Assembly (NCBI GenBank): GCA_964631205.1
Contig: CAZVWU010000011.1
Location: 1-24,082, forward strand
Source of the DNA: CAYYYJ01 sp964631205
GTDB lineage: Archaea; Aenigmatarchaeota; Aenigmatarchaeia; QMZP01; JACQNV01
Direction of reading: 5' to 3'
Length of the DNA: 24,082 nucleotides
The translations under genes and the position numbers were made by a program. The notes under the pieces are model-generated. The model was not told where the DNA came from, ran no database searches, and worked only from the letters and a program-made list of their open reading frames with translations. The first letter of the stretch is position 1, and every line of letters starts with the position of its first letter. Of the stretch, positions 1 through 6,235 are shown piece after piece.

Positions 1-911
1 ACGCTGAAAGGCCTGCCTAAAGTTAGCTTGCTTTCAGGCACGCTTAGCTCTTCAAATTCAACCCCAAAGCTGCCTGTTTTGCCTTTCCCAGTCGGATTAG
101 TGTAAACCCCTTGCAGAATCTCCTTTGCAGCGCATGTCGGGCAGGTCAGCAGCTTTATTGCTTCCTTAAAGGATTTGAACATGTCTTCTACAGCATCTTT
201 TAGAGGACCTAAGGTCTGCTTGCCGAAATCCTTTACAGGCGCCCACCACTGGCCGAAAGCAGCAGACCCTACAACATCTGATCCGACGCCGAAAGTGTAG
301 ATAAGGAAAGAGATCATTATAATCACTACCCCAAAAGTTTGCTTGATTTCTATCCCTCCAAATACGCCGTTGAAGAATGTTAATACCCAAATACCTGAAA
401 ACAATATTGCAGTGAAGTTCCAGTTCCAAGGCTGGAAAAGAATAATATTCCAGATCAAAAGAGCAATTATTGTTATCAATAATAGCATGTTACTAAAAGC
501 GTCTTCTGCAACATTAATTCTTAGTTTTTTGAGTCCTTTTGGCGCCATGAAAACGCCTTTTAAAATACAGAATAATATTAATACTCCTAAACTAATGTAA
601 TGCACCAACCCAATTTTAATGCCCAGATCGATGCCTAAACCCTGAACCCCAAATTCGTGATACGATGATAGAAATGGTATTTCTGGACTAAAAGCCAAGA
701 TTAAAAGGATGAACATAACAAAAGCAAAAAGGATGCCATTTGCTTGATATTCCTCTTCCTCGTTATCCATAGGTAGAAAGGCCAGAATAGCGAAAGTCAA
801 AACACCAAGAAAAAGAGAGTTTAAAACCCATCCAAGCACAAAAGCTAAAACAATCCCAAATATAGCCTTCATTACAGCTCCCATCCATCCTTGGTGAGTA
901 TAGTCGCCCAT
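1..911 (-). CDS. Polytopic membrane protein, 3' end beyond window
   Basis: An open frame of 303 codons starts at the ATG complementary to 909-911 and leaves the window without a stop, so the C-terminus is missing. I read it by hand. The first about 210 residues hold roughly six hydrophobic segments (about 14-46, 59-76, 104-122, 141-160, 167-183, 193-210). Charged stretches such as DNEEEEY follow the first segments. A soluble part follows, with an amphipathic helix and a CPTC pair at 257-260. The last visible residues look like the start of a beta-sandwich domain, which is only an inference. The start follows the stop of the upstream gene by 12 nt and has GGAG about 8 nt before the ATG, so the two genes are probably one operon. 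I do not recognise the family. A surface-exposed or transport-associated membrane protein is plausible but unproven. Confidence 0.8.
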   Translation of the reverse strand, partial: MGDYTHQGWMGAVMKAIFGIVLAFVLGWVLNSLFLGVLTFAILAFLPMDNEEEEYQANGILFAFVMFILLILAFSPEIPFLSSYHEFGVQGLGIDLGIKIGLVHYISLGVLILFCILKGVFMAPKGLKKLRINVAEDAFSNMLLLITIIALLIWNIILFQPWNWNFTAILFSGIWVLTFFNGVFGGIEIKQTFGVVIIMISFLIYTFGVGSDVVGSAAFGQWWAPVKDFGKQTLGPLKDAVEDMFKSFKEAIKLLTCPTCAAKEILQGVYTNPTGKGKTGSFGVEFEELSVPESKLTLGRPFS

Positions 912-923
912 TATTTCTGCTCC

Positions 924-1949
924 TTAATCCGGTTTCCTTTCTGTATTGAATGAGAAATATCCTACAAATCCTATAATTAAGCCGATAATCCCTGAGAATG
1001 GGATCACTCTGCTTCCGAGTAGCAATGTTATAAACAATATAACAAAACCAGCAGCCTTCAGGAACTCTTTTGTCCATCCCCACCTGGCAACCCCTGAAGT
1101 CACAAGATTATGACTCATACCTTCCATCAACTTTTCCATCTCTATGTCAGCTTTGAACCTTTCTATCCGCTCCCTCCTCGCTTTCGGATCTTTCAACCCA
1201 GCCATCTCCGCATCAAAGTCTCGCTTGAGTTCCTTCACTTTTTCCTGTATTTGGTGTGTGCCTTCAGCCTCAGGTATCAATGCAGAACCACCAAAAAACA
1301 GACCTGCGAAAAAGAAGCCCGGGCTTTGCAGCAGCGCAGATGAGATTAATCCGCCAAAGAACCAATAGAGAGAAGGCTTGATATCAGAAATGTATTTCCC
1401 GTATTTTCTGGGGAGCGGAATACCTTTTATTTCTTTGTGCTCTTCCAGCCATTTTTTAGCTTCCTCTGAGCCATAGTGTTTTTTTCTTATTTCGAATTCG
1501 GCCTTCCCAAAATCTCTTGCTGTTTTTCTATTTTCAAGTTCCTTAGCTAAAATTTTTTTATAGTCAGGGGATTCTATACTTACATAAGGATCTATTTTTC
1601 CCACAATTTCATTTTTTTTAAGTTCGAGTTCTTCTTTAACCCTTCTTTCCTTACTACCAGCTTTCCATGTTAAGTATTTTGAAACTTTTTTTTCGAACTC
1701 ATCGTACTCTCTTTCTGTCATGAGACCTTCGGGTCCATTGCCTAGTGGTCGTGTAGTGCAAACAGGGCATACAAGTCTAATATAAACTTCCCGAGTATCT
1801 TCATCCACAAATTCTCTTTTTCTATACTCAGGACAATCAGGTTTTCCAAATTTAGGACATTTTCTCGCAGGGGCATTTCCTCCGAGATCCCTTATTAGAA
1901 ATTTGTCAATGAGACGGCCGTCTGGCCCATCATTCAAACACTTAACCAT
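924..1949 (-). CDS. Zinc-ribbon-like membrane protein, 341 aa
   Basis: The N-terminus carries cysteines at 4, 31, 39, 61 and 64. The C-x7-C and VCPVC pairs suggest a small zinc ribbon. A long charged, mostly helical segment (about 75-190) follows, rich in Lys, Glu and Arg and probably coiled-coil. A hydrophobic hairpin rich in Phe and Gly lies at about 193-222. A second charged helical stretch (about 226-285) precedes a C-terminal hydrophobic pair at about 296-335. The likely topology is two membrane hairpins with cytosolic charged domains. It lies 12 nt upstream of the polytopic gene ending at the window edge, and its last bases supply that gene's GGAG. I do not recognise the family. The pairing suggests that the two proteins work together in one membrane complex. 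Upstream, 1950-2135 holds no gene; a TATA-like stretch on the minus strand lies near 2008-2017. Confidence 0.75.
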   Translation of the reverse strand: MVKCLNDGPDGRLIDKFLIRDLGGNAPARKCPKFGKPDCPEYRKREFVDEDTREVYIRLVCPVCTTRPLGNGPEGLMTEREYDEFEKKVSKYLTWKAGSKERRVKEELELKKNEIVGKIDPYVSIESPDYKKILAKELENRKTARDFGKAEFEIRKKHYGSEEAKKWLEEHKEIKGIPLPRKYGKYISDIKPSLYWFFGGLISSALLQSPGFFFAGLFFGGSALIPEAEGTHQIQEKVKELKRDFDAEMAGLKDPKARRERIERFKADIEMEKLMEGMSHNLVTSGVARWGWTKEFLKAAGFVILFITLLLGSRVIPFSGIIGLIIGFVGYFSFNTERKPD

Positions 1950-2135
1950 AAGTCCAACTACCTAGATCCCTCATTACAATACTAATAATTACCCCAAGCC
2001 CGCTTAAATAGAATAAAAGTTTGGGCGGGATATGCAGGAAAATTAAAACAATGGATTGGGAATGAAGAAGACATGGAATAATAAGCCTGGACTATTATAA
2101 ACTTATGTTCATATTTTTGAATTAACTAGAACTGG

Positions 2136-3266
2136 TCACTCTGCAACTATCCTTGCGCGGGTGATTTCAACGGTTCCAACCGCTGTGAATTCCATTGTGT
2201 TCTCGCCTTTTACAAGGGTTGTGTTGCTTATTGGCCTGCTGTTTGTGCCAGAAATTATGTCAGCAAACTCTATCCTGTTCCCATTCAGTGTTACCGTCAG
2301 CCGGCCGGGTTTTGAAACCTCTGCATCTGCCTGAAGAGTTAATCTTTTCTTTTGGAGGGAAGCCAGCTGGTCCTCAGAAAGGGCAAATATTTTCTTTTTT
2401 GTTAGTGATGTTGTAAGCAGGTAGACATTTATTTTTGGGTCTGTTATCTCATATAGGCCGCCTTCTGAAATGAAGCTTATCCTGTTGTTCAGGCCTATAT
2501 TAGGGACTGTTTTCTGGTCAAAGCTTACAAGGACAAACCTGTCAGGCTTCTCGTTGTAAATCTCAAAGCCATTCACCTTGATTATCAATCTACCTATCGA
2601 ATCGCCTCTAGGGCTGGCAGCTAAATTGATTTCTGCCTTTTCAAAGGCTTCAAGCTCTTTTGGCTGGAGATCAAATACCTCGACTTTCGCCTGACCGTAT
2701 TCTTGGGTAAGCTTCAGGCTGTCAAGCTGGTACGCAGATGATTTTACTATTGTCGCAAGGCCAGGCGCCGAGGTGGAAATTTGGATGGAATAAGGATCGG
2801 TTATATTCTGCTTGGGTATTTTTATTGCCTGATGGCCTTCTGTTGGCCTGCCGCGGAATACTTCAATGGAATTCCATGAAATTACAAGGTCTTCTGCTGA
2901 ATTTGTTTTGTCTTTATTGACGTCGAATTCAAGGACAAGCCTTTCTGTATAGTCAAGGAGGTTTTTGTTCGCAGGGACCTGTTCTGAAATTTCTTTGGAG
3001 GTGAAGCCGGCTGATATCTCCTGCGGACCCCAGTTTTTCAGGGTCTCGAACTGGGTTGTCCCTGCAGAAAATGGTTTTATCTGGACTATTCTTGCTGGCA
3101 CAGTTGAAACAAAGCCAATCTGCCCCACTGTCACCTCAGTCACAGTTGTTATGTTTTTCACAGGTTGCCCTGGAGGCAATGTATATGTCGGCCCGAAAAC
3201 AAGCAGAAATATCCCCAGCAAAGCAAGGGCAACAACAAGCACAATTATGAATTCATCCATAGGCAT
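2136..3266 (-). CDS. Anchored, beta-rich surface protein, 376 aa
   Basis: Residues 5-27 form one strong hydrophobic helix (FIIVLVVALALLGIFLLVFG) after a short acidic N-terminus, consistent with a signal anchor. The remaining about 350 residues have no further membrane segment. They are rich in alternating hydrophobic and polar residues, Asn and Thr, as in extracellular beta-sandwich repeats. Two stretches, near 225-245 (RLIIKVNGFEIYNEKP) and near 318-335 (RLTVTLNGNRIEF), resemble each other and suggest repeated sandwich modules. A long polypeptide outside the membrane is likely. It is divergent from Pelota with only 49 bp between the two starts, so the promoters overlap. I cannot assign a family or function. 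Similar single-anchor proteins of unknown role are common in DPANN genomes, from general knowledge. Confidence 0.75.
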   Translation of the reverse strand: MPMDEFIIVLVVALALLGIFLLVFGPTYTLPPGQPVKNITTVTEVTVGQIGFVSTVPARIVQIKPFSAGTTQFETLKNWGPQEISAGFTSKEISEQVPANKNLLDYTERLVLEFDVNKDKTNSAEDLVISWNSIEVFRGRPTEGHQAIKIPKQNITDPYSIQISTSAPGLATIVKSSAYQLDSLKLTQEYGQAKVEVFDLQPKELEAFEKAEINLAASPRGDSIGRLIIKVNGFEIYNEKPDRFVLVSFDQKTVPNIGLNNRISFISEGGLYEITDPKINVYLLTTSLTKKKIFALSEDQLASLQKKRLTLQADAEVSKPGRLTVTLNGNRIEFADIISGTNSRPISNTTLVKGENTMEFTAVGTVEITRARIVAE

Positions 3267-3277
3267 CCATTTATGTT

Positions 3278-3305
3278 CTTATTTTATTAGATATCAATAA
3301 ATAGG
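3278..3305. promoter_or_regulatory. Overlapping divergent TATA boxes
   Basis: Only 49 bp separate the start of the surface protein (-) and of Pelota (+). An A/T-only stretch on the plus strand (ATTTTATTAGATA, about 3281-3293) lies about 26-30 nt before the Pelota ATG. TATTTATTGATA on the minus strand lies about 26-30 nt before the other ATG. Both transcripts would then be leaderless or nearly so. The call rests on spacing and base composition only. Confidence 0.4.
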
Positions 3306-3315
3306 TATAAAGTTT

Positions 3316-4323
3316 ATGGAGATCATAAAAACAGATTTAAAGCACGGGAAGATAACCCTAAAACCAGTCAACATGGACGACCTTTGGCATATACAGCAGG
3401 TGGTTGAGGCAGGGGATAAAGTTAGCGCAAAGACTGAGAGGAAAACAACAGTCAGGCGCGGCGAAGAGGTTGTAAAGGGCGAGAGGGAGAAGATGGTTTT
3501 GGGGATAGAGGTTGAGAAAATAAATCTGGAAAATCAGCTGAGGCTTACAGGGAAAATTGTCGAAGGGCCTGAAAATATAACACATGAATACCACACCCTC
3601 TCAATCGAGCCTGGAACAATACTGACAATTGAAAAGCAATGGGAGAAATATCAGCTGGAAAGGCTGAGAAAGGCTAGGATAAAAAAGCCTTTGCTGTTTA
3701 TCTGTGTTCTGGATAGGGAGCAGGCTGATTTCGCTGTGTTAAAGGAATCCGGTGTAGAATTTTTAGCTTCGATAGAGCCTAAAAAATCAGGGACAAGAAT
3801 AAGCTCCAAATCAGAATCAGATGACAGGTCTGGATATTATAAAGAAATAACAGAATACATGGAAAACAGATCGCAATATATAGTTGTTGCAGGCCCGGGG
3901 TTTGAAAGGGAAAATCTTTTAAAATATATCAAGGGAAAAAACCCTGATTTGGCTAAAAAAATCATTTTAGAGCACAGCTCGGATATAGGGAGATCTGGCA
4001 TACAGGAGGTTATCAAAAGGTCAGCTAACACAATCCTGAAAGACACACGGATTTCAAGGGAGGCTGGTTTTGTTGAGGAATTTTTGAAAAGGATAAACAC
4101 AAAGGGGTTGGTTGTGTATGGGAAAAAGGAAACAGAGGAAGCAGTGGCTGCGGGCGCAGTGGAAACGCTTTTGGTGTCAACTGAAAAAGTGAAGGAGCAT
4201 ATAAAACTCCTTGAGCTTGCAGAAAAAGTGAAGGGGCAGGTTGTTTTAATAACTTCAGACCACCCGGCTGGGGAGCAGTTCCTGAGTTTGGGCGGGATTG
4301 GCGGGTTCCTCAGGTGGAAATAG
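3316..4323 (+). CDS. pelA: Pelota (Dom34) mRNA surveillance factor
   Basis: The 335-residue length and motifs match archaeal Pelota, the paralogue of release factor aRF1. With aEF1A and ABCE1 it recognises stalled ribosomes and helps release them. The N-terminal Sm-like domain begins MEIIKTDLKHGKITLKP and contains DLWHIQQVVEAGD (about 22-34). The EGPENITHEYHTLSIEPG region (82-99) closes it. The middle eRF1-like domain (about 125-245) has FAVLKESGVEFLASI and the conserved AGPGF(E/K)RE turn near 192-199. The C-terminal eRF1_3-like domain ends in the typical FLSLGGIGGFLRWK region. There is no GGQ motif, as expected for Pelota rather than a release factor. The ATG at 3316 fits the usual family start. 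It stands alone, divergent from the surface protein. Identification is confident. Confidence 0.95.
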   Translation: MEIIKTDLKHGKITLKPVNMDDLWHIQQVVEAGDKVSAKTERKTTVRRGEEVVKGEREKMVLGIEVEKINLENQLRLTGKIVEGPENITHEYHTLSIEPGTILTIEKQWEKYQLERLRKARIKKPLLFICVLDREQADFAVLKESGVEFLASIEPKKSGTRISSKSESDDRSGYYKEITEYMENRSQYIVVAGPGFERENLLKYIKGKNPDLAKKIILEHSSDIGRSGIQEVIKRSANTILKDTRISREAGFVEEFLKRINTKGLVVYGKKETEEAVAAGAVETLLVSTEKVKEHIKLLELAEKVKGQVVLITSDHPAGEQFLSLGGIGGFLRWK

Positions 4324-4351
4324 GTTCTTAACAAGTTAAATAGAGAACCTA
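4321..4351 (+). repeat. Nested inverted repeat at the Pelota stop
   Basis: TAGGTTCT (4321-4328) is exactly complementary to AGAACCTA (4344-4351). An inner TTAAC/GTTAA pair (4328-4332 with 4335-4339) lies in the loop. The outer arm includes the TAG stop codon. A hairpin in the mRNA 3' end or a protein site are both possible. Confidence 0.5.
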
Positions 4352-4427
4352 TTTCGTCCCTCTAATTAGGATTTAGATCTTACAAAAATTCAACTCCGCT
4401 AAAACCTCTAAAGTCATTAAGCAGCTC

Positions 4428-4436
4428 TTTTTTTTT
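4428..4436 (+). terminator. T-tract terminator after Pelota
   Basis: Nine consecutive T residues about 105 nt after the Pelota stop, followed by GGGG. Archaeal RNA polymerase terminates on T-rich stretches, so this is the best candidate end for the Pelota transcript. Confidence 0.4.
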
Positions 4437-4471
4437 GGGGACTTTTGTCAGCCTCAGTGCAACATAGTTTG

Positions 4472-4488
4472 ATATAACATTGTTATAT
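4472..4488. promoter_or_regulatory. 17-bp palindrome, copy 1
   Basis: ATATAACA-T-TGTTATAT is a perfect inverted repeat around one central T. It lies 61 bp before the orphan gene at 4550 and about 31 bp upstream of that gene's TATA-like box. Three related copies occur in the window (4994, 19335, 20017). It is probably the operator of a dimeric regulator, although a recombination or structural role is not excluded. Confidence 0.55.
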
Positions 4489-4518
4489 AATCTTTTATAA
4501 GACTACCACAGGGGAGTA

Positions 4519-4528
4519 ACTTTATAAA
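4519..4528 (+). promoter_or_regulatory. TATA box of the 4550 gene
   Basis: CTTTATAAAT is centred about 26 nt before the ATG at 4550, the spacing expected for a leaderless archaeal transcript. A second TATA-like sequence, CTTTTATAAG (4492-4501), lies just right of the palindrome and could be an alternative. Confidence 0.5.
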
Positions 4529-4549
4529 TCCGAGATCCATAAATTTACT

Positions 4550-4987
4550 ATGGCAGACCAGTATTTGCGTGAGTTGGAAATAAAAGCTAGGGACGGAACT
4601 GTTGGAGCAGCCTTAAAGCTTGCTGCAGAATATGGAAGGCTGGGCATGCAGGATGAGCAAGAAGTTTGGGGGATCAGGGCAGCGATGAGAGGATTTATAG
4701 GGAATAACGAATGCCTGTATGACTTTGTAGCAGGCGGAAATAAAATCATGATACGTCGAGGAAACACAAGCATAGTCTCTAGGTCAGGCTCATATGGCTG
4801 GGAGAAAGGCAAATATGAGATATTGCCTAGTGTTGGCGGAATAGGAATTGAGGAATTATTTGGAGCCGCTGATGATGTCATAGGCTGGAAAGAATTAAAA
4901 GATGCTCTTGAAATTGCTGAAGCTGCAGCCCAAGCTGAAAGCGGCGATTTGAAAGGGCTGAAAAAGCTGTACGAGCTCGTTAAATAA
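4550..4987 (+). CDS. Orphan 145-aa protein
   Basis: I do not recognise this protein. The N-terminal 35 residues (ELEIKARDGTVGAALKLAAEYGRLG) and the C-terminal 45 (ELKDALEIAEAAAQAESGDLKGLKKLYELV) are Ala/Leu-rich and helical. They loosely recall short helical repeats such as Sel1 or TPR, but no full repeat is visible. The centre (about 60-105) is rich in Gly and basic residues and contains KIMIRRGNTSIVSRSGSYGW. There is no signal peptide or membrane segment, so it is probably cytosolic. The ATG follows a TATA box at leaderless distance. The gene stands alone between Pelota and eIF1A. Its striking feature is a copy of the ATAACA-N-TGTTAT palindrome on each side. A role in translation is only suggested by the neighbours. 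Confidence 0.7.
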   Translation: MADQYLRELEIKARDGTVGAALKLAAEYGRLGMQDEQEVWGIRAAMRGFIGNNECLYDFVAGGNKIMIRRGNTSIVSRSGSYGWEKGKYEILPSVGGIGIEELFGAADDVIGWKELKDALEIAEAAAQAESGDLKGLKKLYELVK

Positions 4988-4993
4988 TTCTTT

Positions 4994-5010
4994 GAATAAC
5001 AGTGTTATAT
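4994..5010. promoter_or_regulatory. 17-bp palindrome, copy 2
   Basis: ATAACA-G-TGTTAT (core 4996-5008) is perfect. The outer two bases on the left differ from the full 17-mer. It begins 6 bp after the stop of the 4550 gene and about 210 bp before the start of eIF1A. The central base is G, as in copy 4, whereas copies 1 and 3 have T. Confidence 0.5.
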
Positions 5011-5104
5011 TTGAAGCCAAAGCAGTGGCGCTACCTTCTTTTTAAGCCTGTAACCTAAATGTATTATTCTAACCAAAGAAAAAATACACCTAACCAATGG
5101 GAAA

Positions 5105-5150
5105 GTAAATCCTTTCTTTTTGGGTATGCAGCTTTTTAGGAAAAAGCTGC
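5105..5150 (-). repeat. Hairpin-plus-tail element, copy C (inverted)
   Basis: On the minus strand a perfect 10-bp stem (GCAGCTTTTT / AAAAAGCTGC, 5128-5150, 3-nt loop) is followed directly by a tail reading ATACCCAAAAAGAAAGG and then ATTTAC (5105-5127). The same tail, after a different hairpin, follows the topoisomerase VI A gene and occurs in the tRNA T-loop intron. The stem sequence differs between copies while the tail is kept, so this is not one simple duplicated hairpin. It lies in the gap before eIF1A. Confidence 0.5.
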
Positions 5151-5174
5151 AGCAAAAAACTTTCTAGTGCAGGT

Positions 5175-5192
5175 CTTTTGCTGAAGCAAAAG
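5175..5192 (+). other. Leader hairpin before eIF1A
   Basis: CTTTTGCT and AGCAAAAG form an 8-bp stem with a two-base GA loop. A weaker GCCTTT/AAAGGC pair follows at about 5198-5213, up to the likely ATG at 5222. Together with copy C this makes the eIF1A leader unusually structured. The hairpin ends 2 nt before an alternative GTG start (5195). Confidence 0.4.
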
Positions 5193-5221
5193 AAGTGCCT
5201 TTGGAAAGAAAAAGGCTAGAC

Positions 5222-5527
5222 ATGTATAAAAAACCGCAGCAGGGGGAAGGCGAAGTTGTGAGGACAAGGCTGCCTAGGGGGCGGGAAGTCTTCGGATGGG
5301 TAGATGCGACACTTGGAGGCAGCAGGTTTAGGGTTACATGTTCAGATGGAAAGGAGCGGATGTGCAGGATGCCAGGTTCGCTTAAGAGAAATCTCTGGGT
5401 CAAGGTGGGGGATTTGGTTATTGTTGAGCCATGGGAAATAGAGCCTGATGTAAAGGCCGATGTTGTTTTCCGTTACACTAGAACGCAGGTCGAGTGGTTG
5501 AGGAAAAAAGGAATATTAAAGGGTTGA
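5222..5527 (+). CDS. Translation initiation factor aIF1A
   Basis: aIF1A is the archaeal orthologue of eIF1A and bacterial IF1. It binds the small-subunit A site and promotes scanning-free start selection. The OB fold is clear: VRTRLPRGREVFGWVDATLGG, then VTCSDGKERMCRMPGSLKR, WVKVGDLVIVEPWEI and KADVVFRYTRTQVEWLRKKG. I chose the ATG at 5222 (101 aa), which leaves a short charged N-terminus as in other archaea. A GTG at 5195 would add nine residues (frame MPLERKRLD) but lies within the hairpin-rich leader. AAGG about 7 nt before the ATG is a weak ribosome site. It is the first gene of a cluster; the KH gene starts 16 nt after its stop. Many archaea have a RIO kinase gene between the two, which is absent here. 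Confidence 0.95.
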   Translation: MYKKPQQGEGEVVRTRLPRGREVFGWVDATLGGSRFRVTCSDGKERMCRMPGSLKRNLWVKVGDLVIVEPWEIEPDVKADVVFRYTRTQVEWLRKKGILKG

Positions 5528-5543
5528 TTCTAATTTCCGGAAT

Positions 5544-6032
5544 ATGGTGCTCGTGAATATACCAGAGCAAAGAAAGGCTGTTTTGATAGGGAAAGAAGGG
5601 GGAACAAAAAGGAAAATAGAGAGCCTGTCAGGCACAAAGATTTTTGTTGGAGATGAAATCCAGATAGAAGGAGACGCTGAAAACCTGATTAAAACCTCGG
5701 AAATAATAAAGGCGATAGGAAGGGGATTCCCGCCCGAGACAGCTTTAAAATTGGGGGATGAGCGTTTCTGTCTGGATGTAATTAATATAAAAGGGAGCCC
5801 CAACACAATTAAAAGATTGCTCTCAAGGGTCATAGGCACGGATGGAAAAGCAAAACAGAATATCCAGAACCTTACAGGAGCCTCAATTGCTGTTTACGGG
5901 AAAACAGTTTCGATAATAGGGGATTATAAACAGATGGAAAATGCAAGGGTTGCAGTTGAGATGCTGCTGGCAGGAAGGAAGCACACTACTGTATGGAGAT
6001 ATCTTGAGAATATAAATAAACAGGAGGTTTGA
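5544..6032 (+). CDS. Dim2/Krr1-type KH-domain RNA-binding protein
   Basis: Two KH domains are visible in 162 residues. The first (about 1-65) contains IGKEGGTKRKIESLSGTKI. The second (about 80-155) contains VIGTDGKAKQNIQNLTGASIAVYGKTVSIIG. Both have the GxxG loop, as GKEGG and GTDGK. This layout is that of archaeal aDim2p, related to yeast Pno1/Dim2, which binds near the 3' end of small-subunit rRNA during maturation; that role is family knowledge. The C-terminus (RKHTTVWRYLENINKQ) is typical. The gene sits between aIF1A and a small cysteine-rich gene, as expected for a translation and ribosome-assembly operon. GGAGG near its 3' end serves the next gene. Confidence 0.9.
   Translation: MVLVNIPEQRKAVLIGKEGGTKRKIESLSGTKIFVGDEIQIEGDAENLIKTSEIIKAIGRGFPPETALKLGDERFCLDVINIKGSPNTIKRLLSRVIGTDGKAKQNIQNLTGASIAVYGKTVSIIGDYKQMENARVAVEMLLAGRKHTTVWRYLENINKQEV
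6023..6027 (+). promoter_or_regulatory. Strong Shine-Dalgarno for the 52-aa gene
   Basis: GGAGG lies inside the last codons of the KH gene, 9 nt before the ATG at 6037. It is one of the clearest ribosome sites in the window and supports the short downstream ORF as a real, translationally coupled gene. Confidence 0.7.
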
Positions 6033-6036
6033 TTGT

Positions 6037-6195
6037 ATGAACTGCAAAAAATGCGGAGGCGCTGCAATCGGATGGAAATGCGACATGTGCGGGGCGGAGG
6101 CTGAAGAGCATGTTGAAACGCACAAATGCGGCGGAAGCCACTGTGTGCCAAAATGCGAACCCTGCGGCGAAGCAGAAGGTTTGTGCAAGTGTTAA
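6037..6195 (+). CDS. 52-aa cysteine-rich zinc-binding protein
   Basis: This small ORF has ten cysteines (3, 6, 15, 18, 31, 36, 40, 43, 50, 52) and histidines at 25, 29 and 35. It begins CKKC, then CDMC, then HKCGGSHC, CEPC and CKC. The spacing suggests two zinc ribbons or knuckles packed around two or three Zn ions. A perfect GGAGG 9 nt upstream and a start 4 nt after the KH stop support translation. I recall similar short hypothetical proteins with a WKCD-C core and a CGG-HC-PKC tail in small-genome prokaryotes, but no function. Its position between the KH protein and topoisomerase VI B suggests co-expression with them; a role in RNA or ribosome handling is only inferred. Confidence 0.8.
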   Translation: MNCKKCGGAAIGWKCDMCGAEAEEHVETHKCGGSHCVPKCEPCGEAEGLCKC

Positions 6196-6235
6196 AGGCG
6201 TCTAATTGATTGTTGTATCACGGGAGAGGATAGTT

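Noticed and set aside
382..400. TACCCAAATACC, part of the hairpin tail
   Set aside because: It is within coding sequence, has no neighbouring inverted repeat, and matches too few bases.
343..600. 85-aa plus-strand ORF
   Set aside because: It lies antisense to the open frame of the partial membrane protein (1-911) and has no ribosome site or family signal.
1025..1043. TGTTATA-AACAA-TATAACA, half-sites like the palindrome
   Set aside because: The half-sites are everted, with different spacing, and lie in codons for a hydrophobic membrane segment; this is probably coding coincidence.
763..1083. 106-aa minus-strand ORF across the junction of two genes
   Set aside because: It spans the end of the zinc-ribbon gene and the start of the next one in a different frame. 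The frame starting at 911, which has GGAG, reads as a coherent membrane protein.
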